Shown here piece after piece: positions 7,993 to 15,724 of a stretch of 40,158 bases of DNA; within the stretch, counting starts at the first letter, position 1, and each line of letters opens with the position of its first letter. The DNA comes from Frankia nepalensis (GTDB taxonomy: Bacteria > Actinomycetota > Actinomycetes > Frankiales > Frankiaceae). The stretch is taken from the NCBI RefSeq assembly GCF_016786325.1, contig NZ_JADWYU010000126.1:1-40158 (forward strand). Reading direction: 5' to 3'. Both the position numbers and the translations under genes were made by a program. Below the pieces are notes generated by a model that was not told the origin of the DNA, searched no databases, and saw only the letters and a list, made by a program, of their open reading frames with translations.

Positions 7993-9347
7993 CGATGTGC
8001 CGCCAGCGAGCGGCGTGGCGAGTCCGCTTCGGCCCCGGGGCCGAAGCCGTCCCGCCGGTGGCCTCCGTCCCGCCGGTGGCCTCCGTCGCGCCGGGCACCG
8101 TTGTTCACCGGTGGGCCTGGTTCGGCTCGTGGCGCCTGAGCGCGGATCGCGGCCACGCAGCCGTCTCGCCGTCGCCAGGCCTTGGCGGCGTCCTCGGGAC
8201 CGACGGCGGCGTCCGCGCCATAGAGGACAGCGGCCGCGCTGTCGGCCAGCGCGCGCAACGGCTCGGCCAGCGGTCCGCCAGATCCCTGGACCGCTCGCTC
8301 GACGAGCTCGTCGATGGTCAGCCCAGCGTCGACCGGCAGCCCTGCATGCCCCAGCTCGCCGACCGTGTCCCTCCACGCGGCCAGGAGCCGCGCGTCCGGC
8401 CGGCCGTGAAGTCGCCGCCATCTGCGCCGCCACCGGCGCGTGGCCCAGCGGGCGACGAGTGCCAGCAGCACCAGAAGCGTCGCCGCGAGCACGGCGAGCA
8501 GCAGGATCGGCAGCGGATCCCGCCACGGCGGCGGGATCGGCGGCGGCGTGGGATCGGGCGGCGGGGTGTCGACCGGGCCCGTCGGCGCGGTCGGCCCATC
8601 CTGGGGACTGCCGGTGGTCGGCGCGGGGCTCGGGGCATCGGCGCCGCCGGTGGAGGCGAACAGGCCGAGGCGAGGGTCGACGGCGGGCCCGGTGAACGCG
8701 GCCATCGCGGCCCCCGCCGTCGCCGCCCCAGCGCAGAGCGCGGTGACGGCGACCATCGCGGCCATGGCGGCTCCGGGCCCGCGAACCGGCGGTCGCGGCC
8801 GGGGCGGTCGCGACTCGCCGGCCCGAGCCAGCAGGAACAGCGCGGTGACCGCGACCAGGCCAGCGGCCACAGCGACCTGGCGGCTGTCCGCGCGGAAGGC
8901 CAGAACCTGCGTTCCGGCGGCCACGGCGACGGCCGGCAGCAACGGAGCGAGCCCAGCGGTCCCGCGGCGGACCAGCGCGGTCCCGGAGGCGGCGGCGAGC
9001 CACACCAGCGCCGAAGGGACGACAGCGAGTTCGGCGCTGTATCCGGCTCCCTCCGCCGACAGCGGGAGGCGTGGGCCTTCCCACAAGGCCCACGCGAAGG
9101 CCCGAAGGCCGGTCCCATCGGGCAGGCCGTAGAGCAGGGCGAAGCTGGTGAGGAACCAGCCGGCCGCCGACACCGGCGCGGCCAGCCATCCGACGCCGCG
9201 TGGCCACCGGGTCGCCGTGAGCAGCGTGGGCACGGCCGCGCAGGCGACGAGTAGCGCGGCGAATCTCGGGTTCGGGGGCGCGAACCCGCCGCCGGCCATC
9301 GCCGACGCCGCCGCGACGCAGGCCACCGTCACCGCCTGGCGGCTCAT
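7989..9347 (-). CDS. TgpA-like membrane protein lacking the transglutaminase core
   Basis: A 452-residue protein. About six hydrophobic helices lie in residues 3-175, one more at 190-217, then a ~60-residue Pro/Thr/Gly-rich loop (218-277), a further helix (278-299), a basic stretch (RWATRRWRRRWRR) and a cytosolic DUF4129-like domain (about 318-400: LLAAWRDTVGELGHAGL, TIDELVERA, PLRALADSAAAVLYG). This is the layout of TgpA/DUF3488-transglutaminase-DUF4129 proteins, which usually accompany MoxR and DUF58, except that the ~100-residue Cys-His-Asp transglutaminase domain is replaced by the proline-rich loop. The C-tail has a short GGHRRD repeat. I chose ATG 9347 because it overlaps the DUF58 stop by 4 bases, as elsewhere in the operon; an upstream start would add 13 residues. 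Confidence 0.82.
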   Translation of the reverse strand: MSRQAVTVACVAAASAMAGGGFAPPNPRFAALLVACAAVPTLLTATRWPRGVGWLAAPVSAAGWFLTSFALLYGLPDGTGLRAFAWALWEGPRLPLSAEGAGYSAELAVVPSALVWLAAASGTALVRRGTAGLAPLLPAVAVAAGTQVLAFRADSRQVAVAAGLVAVTALFLLARAGESRPPRPRPPVRGPGAAMAAMVAVTALCAGAATAGAAMAAFTGPAVDPRLGLFASTGGADAPSPAPTTGSPQDGPTAPTGPVDTPPPDPTPPPIPPPWRDPLPILLLAVLAATLLVLLALVARWATRRWRRRWRRLHGRPDARLLAAWRDTVGELGHAGLPVDAGLTIDELVERAVQGSGGPLAEPLRALADSAAAVLYGADAAVGPEDAAKAWRRRDGCVAAIRAQAPRAEPGPPVNNGARRDGGHRRDGGHRRDGFGPGAEADSPRRSLAAHR

Positions 9348-10579
9348 CCGGGCGCGCCGTGGGTGAGGGCCGCGAGGCCCAGCCACAGGGCTGGCAGCGA
9401 GTCGACGCGGTCCAAGTCCACGGTGGCGACCGGCTCGCCTCGGCCGTCGGCCCGTTCCAGACGCGTGGCCGGAACGGACGCGCCCGTCCGCACGACGACC
9501 GCCGGTCCGCTCCGGTGGGCCCTAGCCGCGGCGAACGCGTCCCGGCTGCCCGGTCCCGTGACCACGACGAGCAGGGCGCCGGTGTCGCGGGCCGAGCCGC
9601 GCCGCTGTGCCAGCACGGTGTCGACCAGGGCAGCCGTCCCCCGCGCCGCGGGCCCGGAGCGCCCGACCACGTCGTCGACCGCGTCGTCGGCGCGCACGGC
9701 GGCGAGCTCGTCGAGCAGCCCGGTCGAGTCGTGGCCGCCCACGTGTGCCGGCCAGGCCAGGCCACCGGTCGCCCGCAGCCGCGCCGTCAGCCGTCGGCGC
9801 ACGTAGGCGTCCGTGACGGACGCCGCGACGTCCACCGCGTCCTCGAACGCGGCGTCGCCCGCGTCTCCCGCCGGGTAGGAGCCGCGCCGGGTGTCGAGGA
9901 GCACGAACGCGGCGGCCCTCGCCGGGTCCACATGGGTGCGTACCTGCAGCGTCCCGGCACGCGCCGACGACAGCCAGTGCACCCGGCGCAGGTCGTCGCC
10001 CGCGACGTACTCCCGCAGCCGTTCGAACTCCGCGAGACCGGGCCTCGGGAGTGCCCGCCCGGCGCCGGCCGTCCACTGATGGCGCGACCACACCAGGGGA
10101 TCGAGGTCGACCCGTCGCGGGTGGACGACGAGGGTTACCGCCTGCGCGAGCCCGCGCCTTCTCTCGAGCAGGCCGAGCGGGTCGCGGCGGACGGCCACCG
10201 CCGGGCCGAGGCACCACACCCCGCGGCGCGTGTCGGTCAGTGCCTGGCTCGCCGTCTCGGGCTTGGCGCGCCGGAGCCGCCGGACGGGAAGCGTGACCGG
10301 CGCCGGGCCGCCCGGCAGCTCGACCATGCCCGCGGCCCGCCGTCGACGCCGGCGGTTCTCGACGGTCACCGTTACCGTCACGGGTTCGCCGCGGGTCACC
10401 GGCATGATCGCGCCCGTCGACACGACAAGCCCGTCGCGGCCCGCCACCGCGAGCCCCGCCGCCCCCAGAGCCAGCGCGAAGCCGGCCGCGAGAGCGACCA
10501 GGCCGGGGTAGCGCAGCCCACCGCCGGCGGCTCCCAGGATGACGGCCAGCGTGACCGACCAGGTTCCGGCGGCCGTCAC
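9344..10579 (-). CDS. DUF58-domain membrane protein
   Basis: A 411-residue protein with two N-terminal hydrophobic helices (about 9-22 and 25-47) and a periplasmic or cytosolic beta-rich region, then the DUF58 signature at 185-215: FERLREYVAGDDLRRVHW, SSARAGTLQVR. This motif defines the family that travels with MoxR ATPases; DUF58 proteins carry a vWA-like fold and are likely MoxR clients. I chose the GTG at 10579 because it overlaps the stop of the upstream gene (GTGA), matching the other junctions in the operon; a longer in-frame extension to 10837 lies inside the upstream gene and has no protein-like character. Confidence 0.9.
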   Translation of the reverse strand: MTAAGTWSVTLAVILGAAGGGLRYPGLVALAAGFALALGAAGLAVAGRDGLVVSTGAIMPVTRGEPVTVTVTVENRRRRRRAAGMVELPGGPAPVTLPVRRLRRAKPETASQALTDTRRGVWCLGPAVAVRRDPLGLLERRRGLAQAVTLVVHPRRVDLDPLVWSRHQWTAGAGRALPRPGLAEFERLREYVAGDDLRRVHWLSSARAGTLQVRTHVDPARAAAFVLLDTRRGSYPAGDAGDAAFEDAVDVAASVTDAYVRRRLTARLRATGGLAWPAHVGGHDSTGLLDELAAVRADDAVDDVVGRSGPAARGTAALVDTVLAQRRGSARDTGALLVVVTGPGSRDAFAAARAHRSGPAVVVRTGASVPATRLERADGRGEPVATVDLDRVDSLPALWLGLAALTHGAPG

Positions 10580-11796
10580 GCGGGGCCTGCCCCGGTCGAG
10601 CCGGCCGGTGACGGCGTGACCTCGGGGACTGGTGCCGCGCCCTCGCTGGCCGGCGTGGTTACCGGCGTCGTGCCGGTCCGTGTCGTGGAGGCCGGTGGCG
10701 TCGTCGTGCTGGAGGGCGTCGTCGTGCTGGAGGACGGTGACGAGGGTGGACGGGGAGGGCTCGGCGCTGGGGTGGGCAGGGTTCTTTTTACGGAGAACGT
10801 GGCGATGGTGTCGGAAAAAGAGTCGATCGTGTTCCACTTGCCCGCGGGGATTCCGTTCCCGCGCGCGCAGTCGGGCAGCAGGTCGAGCGAATCCGCCGCC
10901 TGCGCGTACACGACCCGGATCTCGAACCGTTCGGCGCCTTCATAGGTGTTCTCGCGGCAGCCAACGCTGATCTCCGCGCTGAGCAGGCCGGTCGCCGGCT
11001 GGACGTGATGCAGAAAGTGCCTGGTGTCCGGAAAACTGAACACGGCGATCTTCGCGCCGGGCGGTAGATCTCCGTCGATCGTGGCCTGCAGGGTGTGCAG
11101 GTGTTCATAGGTCACGAACTCCCAGAGATTGTCGCTCTGGGCGCTGCCGTCGATCTTCAGGGGTGGAATCAGGTAGGGCGCGATCGGATCGTCCTCGCCG
11201 CCGCTCGGGCTGGGCGATCCCGTTCCAGGCCCGGTGCCGCTCGCGGATGGCGAGACCGAGGGCCGGTCGCTCGGGGGCCCGGTGCCACCGGTACTGGTCG
11301 CCGTGGACGTGGGAACGTTGGGCCTCGGAGCGCTCGGAATGCCGGAACTGGGGTTGCTCGACGGCTGGCCGGGCGGCCCCGAGGATCCGGCCGGGCGGCT
11401 GGTCGGCGCCGCGCCAGCGCCCGTCGTGGACGGGGCCGGAAGGGTACCGCCACCGTCGGTGGAGGTCGCGCCGGGAGCCGGGGTGGGGTGCGCGACAGGT
11501 GGCGAGACGCCGGCCGTCGGCGGGGTGCCAGCCGACGGCGAGGCGTCGGAGGGCGGCGGTGGGCTGTTCGAAGGTGGCGGTGTGCTCCGAGGTGGTGGGG
11601 TGCTGGAGGGCGGAGGCGTCGAGCTCGGCTGACCGGTCGAGGAGGGCGCCGTCGTCGGTGGGGAGGACACGATCGGCGTGGCCACGTCCACCAACTGCTG
11701 CCCGGAAGTGTTGGTGATCGCGATCGCCACAACCACCAGGACGAGTAGCGGTGCGGCGCCGATCAGCAGGGACGTCCGCAGCTCATCGACGCGCAT
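10576..11796 (-). CDS. Membrane-anchored Pro/Ser/Thr-stalk surface protein
   Basis: A 406-residue protein, first in the MoxR-DUF58 operon. One helix at about 10-29 anchors it. Residues 44-205 are a Pro/Ser/Thr/Gly-rich stalk. A compact domain follows (about 208-345: KIDGSAQSDNLWEF, KIAVFSFPDTRHFLHHVQ, SVGCRENTYEGAERFEIRVV, IATFSVKR), then a second Pro/Ser/Thr tail. The compact domain seems distantly related to the ectodomain of the proteins at 5.0-6.8 kb (shared GC, F/Y-E, VV, AA and terminal W/F-S/T-V/F-K positions). The long stalk suggests it reaches through the cell wall. It may supply the outer part that the neighbouring TgpA-like protein has lost. Two dyads lie upstream. No named family. 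Confidence 0.8.
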   Translation of the reverse strand: MRVDELRTSLLIGAAPLLVLVVVAIAITNTSGQQLVDVATPIVSSPPTTAPSSTGQPSSTPPPSSTPPPRSTPPPSNSPPPPSDASPSAGTPPTAGVSPPVAHPTPAPGATSTDGGGTLPAPSTTGAGAAPTSRPAGSSGPPGQPSSNPSSGIPSAPRPNVPTSTATSTGGTGPPSDRPSVSPSASGTGPGTGSPSPSGGEDDPIAPYLIPPLKIDGSAQSDNLWEFVTYEHLHTLQATIDGDLPPGAKIAVFSFPDTRHFLHHVQPATGLLSAEISVGCRENTYEGAERFEIRVVYAQAADSLDLLPDCARGNGIPAGKWNTIDSFSDTIATFSVKRTLPTPAPSPPRPPSSPSSSTTTPSSTTTPPASTTRTGTTPVTTPASEGAAPVPEVTPSPAGSTGAGPA

Positions 11797-11916
11797 CGCG
11801 CACCGTCGGCCCGTGCTCGCCTGGGTGTGCTCGGCTCGTGGCGCGCCTACGCGGCTGCGCGCAGGCGTCAGCGACCTGTGTCATGGCTGCCCCCGTATCC
11901 GGCCATCTGGCCGACT

Positions 11917-11940
11917 GCCGCTACCACCATTCGTAGCGGC
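11917..11940. promoter_or_regulatory. Dyad upstream of the surface-protein/MoxR operon (1)
   Basis: GCCGCTAC (11917-11924), 8-base spacer, GTAGCGGC (11933-11940). Perfect arms, 121 bases before the first gene of the operon. Possible regulator site; its protein is unknown. Confidence 0.4.
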
Positions 11941-11952
11941 GTTATTACCGAC

Positions 11953-11976
11953 CTTAGGGTGCGGATCGGCCCTAAG
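11953..11976. promoter_or_regulatory. Dyad upstream of the surface-protein/MoxR operon (2)
   Basis: CTTAGGG (11953-11959), 10-base spacer, CCCTAAG (11970-11976). Together with the dyad 13 bases to its left it makes a compact two-site region in the probable promoter. Confidence 0.4.
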
Positions 11977-12060
11977 TGCGGCCAATCACACAGCGTTGGG
12001 GATCGCTTAATGGTCATTTCAGGCTGAGCTGGCCGCGGCTCATGTGTCATGCCGCTAAGC

Positions 12061-12100
12061 AAGCCGGCGGAGTTGGCACCAACGTGCCGGCTTTCCTTTT
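12061..12100 (+). terminator. Rho-independent terminator
   Basis: AAGCCGGC (12061-12068) pairs with GCCGGCTT (12086-12093), with an inner GTTGG/CCAAC stem, then TCCTTTT (12094-12100). The T-tract lies on the plus-strand side, though no plus-strand gene precedes it. On the minus strand the hairpin also lies 73 bases past the MFS stop and could end that transcript, with a weaker TTGCTTA tail. Confidence 0.65.
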
Positions 12101-12137
12101 GAGCGTTGATTCATCATTTTGTGTGTCTTTGACGGAT

Positions 12138-12164
12138 TTGGCGCGTGGCGCGTGGCGCGTGGCG
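12138..12164. repeat. 7-bp tandem repeat GGCGCGT
   Basis: Three perfect copies of GGCGCGT plus a partial fourth, just past the 3' end of the second MFS gene. No function visible. Confidence 0.8.
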
Positions 12165-12172
12165 CGGCGCGG

Positions 12173-13690
12173 TCAGCGGGCGAGGTCCTGGACCGCCTCG
12201 ACCGGCCGCGCGAGGGCCGGGCCGGACGCTGTGGTGATGAGGGCTGCTTTGTCTGCCGTGGTGCGCGGGTGGCGGGCGGGGAGGGCCAGCGCGATGAGCA
12301 GGGCGGCGACGGCGGCGGCGGCGCCGAGCAGGAAGGCGAGACGCACGCCGGCCTCGGAGGGCACCTGGGTCGGGCCGAGCGAGACGGTCAGGTGCGCGAG
12401 AACCATCGCGATCACCGCGCTCGACGTCGAGGTGCCGACCGAGCGCATCAGGCTGTTCAGCGAGTTCGCGGCCGCGCTCTGCGACAGCGGGACGGCATCC
12501 ATGATGAGCGCGGGCATCGCGCCGTAGGCCAGCGCGACTCCGGAGCTGATCACCAGCGAGAACGCGACGACCCCGATCGTCGAGCCCATCAGCGGCAGCG
12601 CCAGCAGGTAGCCGGCCGCGACGACGGCGCTGCCGATCACCAGCGCCCACTTCGGGCCGCGGCCGCCGATCAGGCGGGCCGTCACCGGTGAGAACAGCAT
12701 CATGCCCAGGCCGCCGGGGGCCATCCACAGGCCGGCGGCCAGCAGTGACTGGCCGAGGCCGTAGCCGGTGGCCTCCGGCAGCTGCAGCAGCTGCGGGACG
12801 ACGAGGCCGTTGGCGTACATGGCGAAACCGATGACGATTCCGGCGAGGTTCGTCAGCAGGACCGGGCGGCGCGCGGTGGTGCGCAGGTCGACCAGCGGCG
12901 CGCTGACCCGCAGCTCCCAGGCGCCCCACGACGCCAGCACGACGACGGCGGCGGCGAGCAGGGACAGCGTCGTCGGGCTGGCCCAGCCCCAGTCGGTGCC
13001 CTTGGTGATCATGAGTAGCAGCGCGGTCAGGCCCACCGACAGCGCCACCGCCCCGGCCAGGTCGAAGCGGCCCTCGGCGCGCGTGGGCGGCTCGGGCACC
13101 ACCAGCGGCAGCAGTACGGCGAACACCAGGCCGGTCGCGCCGGAGATCCAGAACAGCACGTGCCAGTCGGCGTTCTGCGCGACCACGGCGGAAAGCGGGA
13201 GGCCGAGCGAGGCGCCCACCCCCATCGACGAGCTCATGACCGCGACCGCGCCGGGCAGCCTGCGCGGCGGCAGTACATCCCGCATCACGGACAGGCCGAG
13301 CGGGATGACGCCCATACCGACGCCCTGCAGGGCGCGGCCCACGACGATGGGCACGAGCGAGCTGCTGAGCGCGCACAACGCCGAGCCCGCGACGAGGGAC
13401 CACGTCGAGACGAGCATCATCCGGCGCTTGCCGTAGAGGTCGCCGAGGCGGCCGAGCACCGGCATGGCGACCGCGGCGGTCAGCAGCGTCGCGGTGATCA
13501 CCCAGGAGGCGTTCGACGCGGACGTGCGCAGGAGGCTGGGAAAGGAGGGGATGAGCGGGACGACGATCGTCTGGGAGACGGAGATGACGATGCCCGCGCT
13601 CGCGAGGACGCCGACGATCCACGCTGGGTGCCCGGTGGCGGTCGACGAGGCCGGCTGGGACGCTCGGGCACTCACGTGATCAGCGCTCAC
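12173..13690 (-). CDS. MFS drug/metabolite exporter (DHA2 type)
   Basis: A 505-residue protein with about 14 hydrophobic helices. The loop 2-3 motif GRLGDLYGKRRMML is a full MFS motif A, and GRALQGVGMGVIPLG marks helix 4-5 of DHA2 exporters. It resembles the exporter at 2692-4287 in length, helix pattern and several motifs, so the two are paralogues. It stands alone on the minus strand with no regulator gene next to it, but has a 24-bp dyad about 140 bases upstream. The GTG at 13690 is taken as start; a second GTG at 13675, with AAGGTG 12 bases before it, is equally possible. Substrate unknown. Confidence 0.9.
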   Translation of the reverse strand: MSADHVSARASQPASSTATGHPAWIVGVLASAGIVISVSQTIVVPLIPSFPSLLRTSASNASWVITATLLTAAVAMPVLGRLGDLYGKRRMMLVSTWSLVAGSALCALSSSLVPIVVGRALQGVGMGVIPLGLSVMRDVLPPRRLPGAVAVMSSSMGVGASLGLPLSAVVAQNADWHVLFWISGATGLVFAVLLPLVVPEPPTRAEGRFDLAGAVALSVGLTALLLMITKGTDWGWASPTTLSLLAAAVVVLASWGAWELRVSAPLVDLRTTARRPVLLTNLAGIVIGFAMYANGLVVPQLLQLPEATGYGLGQSLLAAGLWMAPGGLGMMLFSPVTARLIGGRGPKWALVIGSAVVAAGYLLALPLMGSTIGVVAFSLVISSGVALAYGAMPALIMDAVPLSQSAAANSLNSLMRSVGTSTSSAVIAMVLAHLTVSLGPTQVPSEAGVRLAFLLGAAAAVAALLIALALPARHPRTTADKAALITTASGPALARPVEAVQDLAR

Positions 13691-14176
13691 CTTCGTCGTC
13701 GACGTGGGGACGCCGCCTTGGCACCCACCGGCCGGCCGCCAGAACCAGCGCCGTCAGAACCAACTCCGCCAGAACCGGCACCGTCTGACTTGGGGCCGCC
13801 GGGCGGCATGAGGTGGCACGGCATGATGTGTCATAGCACTGCTTATGACACGTTAGCGACGGAACGTCGCCTCCACATCGTGAACTTGCGCTCAGGCGAA
13901 ACCTCGCGGCGCCCACCGGGGCTCGCGGGTCGCCGTGGCGAGGGCTCACGGTCGTCGCGGCGCCGCCGCGTCGGCCAGCCGGCCGGCCCGCGCCGTTCCC
14001 GCGGGAAGGGGCGGGGTGTCACGAATCCGGAACGCGCGCTGTGTACCGTCCCGGGGGTGCCCGCGCGTCCTGCGGCCAGCGCCAGCGCGCGGTCCGGGCG
14101 GCGGGCGGGCGGTACGGGCCGAGGGCGGCCGTCTGGATGGGCCAGTGAGTCGGGTGGGAAGGGTACGGGTACGCAC
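13691..14176. other. 486-bp divergent intergenic region
   Basis: It lies between the second MFS gene (leftwards) and the DyP peroxidase gene (rightwards) and holds the dyad at 13828-13851. The part nearer the peroxidase is very GC-rich, without a recognisable promoter. Open frames here look like composition artefacts. Confidence 0.6.
13828..13851. promoter_or_regulatory. Operator-like dyad upstream of the second MFS gene
   Basis: GTGTCATA (13828-13835), GCACTGCT, TATGACAC (13844-13851): perfect 8-base arms. The half-sites TGTCAT/ATGACA are those of the 4337-4358 dyad but 10 instead of 6 bases apart. Confidence 0.6.
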
Positions 14177-15085
14177 GTGACACAGCCGGGGATCTTCGCG
14201 CTTGGGACGCCGGAGCACTCCTACCTGGAGCTGGACCTCGTCGACGGCGCGTCGGCCGTCGACCTCGTGAAGGCGGTCGCCGGGCTCGCCGGGCCGCTGT
14301 CGACCGGCGGCGGCGTCAACCTGGTCGCTGGCTTCCGCCCTGAGTTGTGGGCGCGGATCCGGCCCGACGGCCTGCCGGCGGGTGTCACCGGTTTCAACGA
14401 GCCGATCGTCGGCGTCGACGGGTTCCAGATGCCGGCTACCCAGCGCGACGCCTTCGTGTGGATCGCCGGCCCCAACCGGACCGCTGTCTACACCAACGCC
14501 CTCGAGGTCGTCGGCGCGCTCGTCGGCGTCGCGACCGTCGCCACGGAGCTCGGCGGCTGGGTCTACGCGCACGACCGCGACCTGACCGGTTTCATCGACG
14601 GCACCGAGAACCCGTCGCTGCTCGACGCCGCGGCCGTCGCCGTCGTCGGCGACGGGCCGGGGGCGGGCGGCAGCGTGCTGCTGTTCCAGCGGTGGTCGCA
14701 CGACAGCCTGGCCTTCGAGTCGCTCAGCGTGCCGGAGCAGGAGAAGGTCATCGGCCGGACCAAGCTCGACAGCGTCGAGCTTGGCGAGGACGTCATGCCG
14801 GCGACCTCGCACGTCTCGCGCACGGTCGTCGAGGAGGACGGCGAGGAGTTGGAGATCTTCCGCCGTAACACCGCCTACGGCACGGTCACCGACCACGGCA
14901 CCGTCTTCGTCGGTTTCGCGGCCCAGCAGCGCGTCCTCGACCTGATGCTGCGCCGGATGGCCGGCGCGACCGAGGACGGCCTGCGCGACGCTCTCACCCG
15001 CTACACGACCCCGGTGAGCGGCGCCTACTACTTCATCCCGTCGGTCGCCGCTCTCGCTGGTTTCGCCCCGGAGGACGCGGACTGA
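14177..15085 (+). CDS. DyP-type haem peroxidase
   Basis: A 302-residue dye-decolorising peroxidase. The family motif GXXDG is GFIDG (138-142, catalytic Asp141); the proximal haem ligand is His212 in TSHVSR; the distal arginine lies in FRRN (229-230). Length fits the short bacterial (YfeX/EfeB-like B-class) type. There is no signal peptide, so it is cytosolic or an encapsulin cargo; I see no encapsulin gene and no clear C-terminal targeting peptide. The GTG start follows GGGAAGGG; the frame is open far upstream but without protein character. DyPs oxidise phenolics and dyes with H2O2. No operon partner except, 108 bases on, a SnoaL-like gene. Confidence 0.92.
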   Translation: MTQPGIFALGTPEHSYLELDLVDGASAVDLVKAVAGLAGPLSTGGGVNLVAGFRPELWARIRPDGLPAGVTGFNEPIVGVDGFQMPATQRDAFVWIAGPNRTAVYTNALEVVGALVGVATVATELGGWVYAHDRDLTGFIDGTENPSLLDAAAVAVVGDGPGAGGSVLLFQRWSHDSLAFESLSVPEQEKVIGRTKLDSVELGEDVMPATSHVSRTVVEEDGEELEIFRRNTAYGTVTDHGTVFVGFAAQQRVLDLMLRRMAGATEDGLRDALTRYTTPVSGAYYFIPSVAALAGFAPEDAD

Positions 15086-15192
15086 GCCCACAGCGCTCGT
15101 TCCACCGGTGAGAGTCTCCGGCCACCGGGGCGCGGCTTCGTCCCGGGCAATCAGCGGCGGCTCGCGGGGCTAGCCCGTAGGCTGACGACCTC

Positions 15193-15651
15193 GTGGAGAA
15201 CTGGGAGATTGTCGCCCGCGAGCAGGTGCGGGACACGGTGGCGGCTTACAACCACAGCGGGGACCGGTTCCTGCTCGAGGAACTCGCTGCCTGCTTCACC
15301 GAGGACGGCGTGCTGGAGTCCAAGGGTGACTGGGTCGCGCGGGGCCGCAAGGAGATCATCGCCACGCTCTCCGGCGTGCGGGCGACCGAGGCGGTTCCCG
15401 GCCAGGAGGGTGCAGTCGAGGCTCGCCGCCCGTCGTTTGTCCGTCACTTCCTCACGAACCTGCGGTTTGACGCGGTGAGCCCGGAGCGGATCCAGACGTC
15501 GGCCTACTTCGCGGTCCTGACGGCGGCCGGTCTCGATCACTGGGGCCGCTACCGCGACGTCCTGGTCCCCGCCGAGGGCCGCTGGCTGATCGCGCACCGC
15601 GTGGTCCGCACCGACGCGATGGTGCCCGACTCCCCGTTCCAGCGCGGCTGA
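15193..15651 (+). CDS. SnoaL-like (NTF2-fold) protein
   Basis: A 152-residue protein with the NTF2-like layout: N-terminal helices (IVAREQVRDTVAAYNHSGD), the LAACFTEDGVLES strand region, a central GRKEIIATL helix, and beta strands ending in GRYRDVLV and GRWLIAHRVVRTDAMVP. Matches the SnoaL_4 type, whose members include polyketide cyclases, dehydratases and ring-hydroxylating dioxygenase small-subunit relatives. A GTG start without a strong Shine-Dalgarno. It follows the DyP gene in the same direction with a 107-base gap and is convergent with the DUF427 gene. Substrate unknown. Confidence 0.8.
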   Translation: MENWEIVAREQVRDTVAAYNHSGDRFLLEELAACFTEDGVLESKGDWVARGRKEIIATLSGVRATEAVPGQEGAVEARRPSFVRHFLTNLRFDAVSPERIQTSAYFAVLTAAGLDHWGRYRDVLVPAEGRWLIAHRVVRTDAMVPDSPFQRG

Positions 15652-15724
15652 TCGCCGGCTGAGGCCTCGCGGCCGGGCCACCGTCCCGTCGAGGGCGGCC
15701 GGCCGCGAGTTGCCTGACCTCCGG

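Larger units (their letters stand above)
11797..12172. other. 376-bp intergenic region with dyads and a terminator
   Basis: It lies between the start of the surface-protein operon (11796, leftwards) and the end of the second MFS gene (12173, also leftwards). It holds the dyads at 11917-11940 and 11953-11976 and the hairpin at 12061-12100. The stretch at 11930-12120 is less GC-rich than its surroundings. No convincing protein is encoded. Confidence 0.7.

Noticed and set aside
6784-9765. 993-codon open frame on the minus strand as a giant MoxR fusion
   Set aside because: The part upstream of 7992 is a shadow of the TgpA-like gene; the ATGA overlap at 7989-7992 gives a natural MoxR start.
9344-10837. 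Longer DUF58 start at 10837
   Set aside because: The extra N-terminus lies inside the previous gene and is His/Asp/Arg-rich without domain character. The GTGA overlap at 10576-10579 is a better start.
14177-15085. DyP peroxidase as an encapsulin cargo system
   Set aside because: No encapsulin gene in the window and no recognisable C-terminal targeting peptide.
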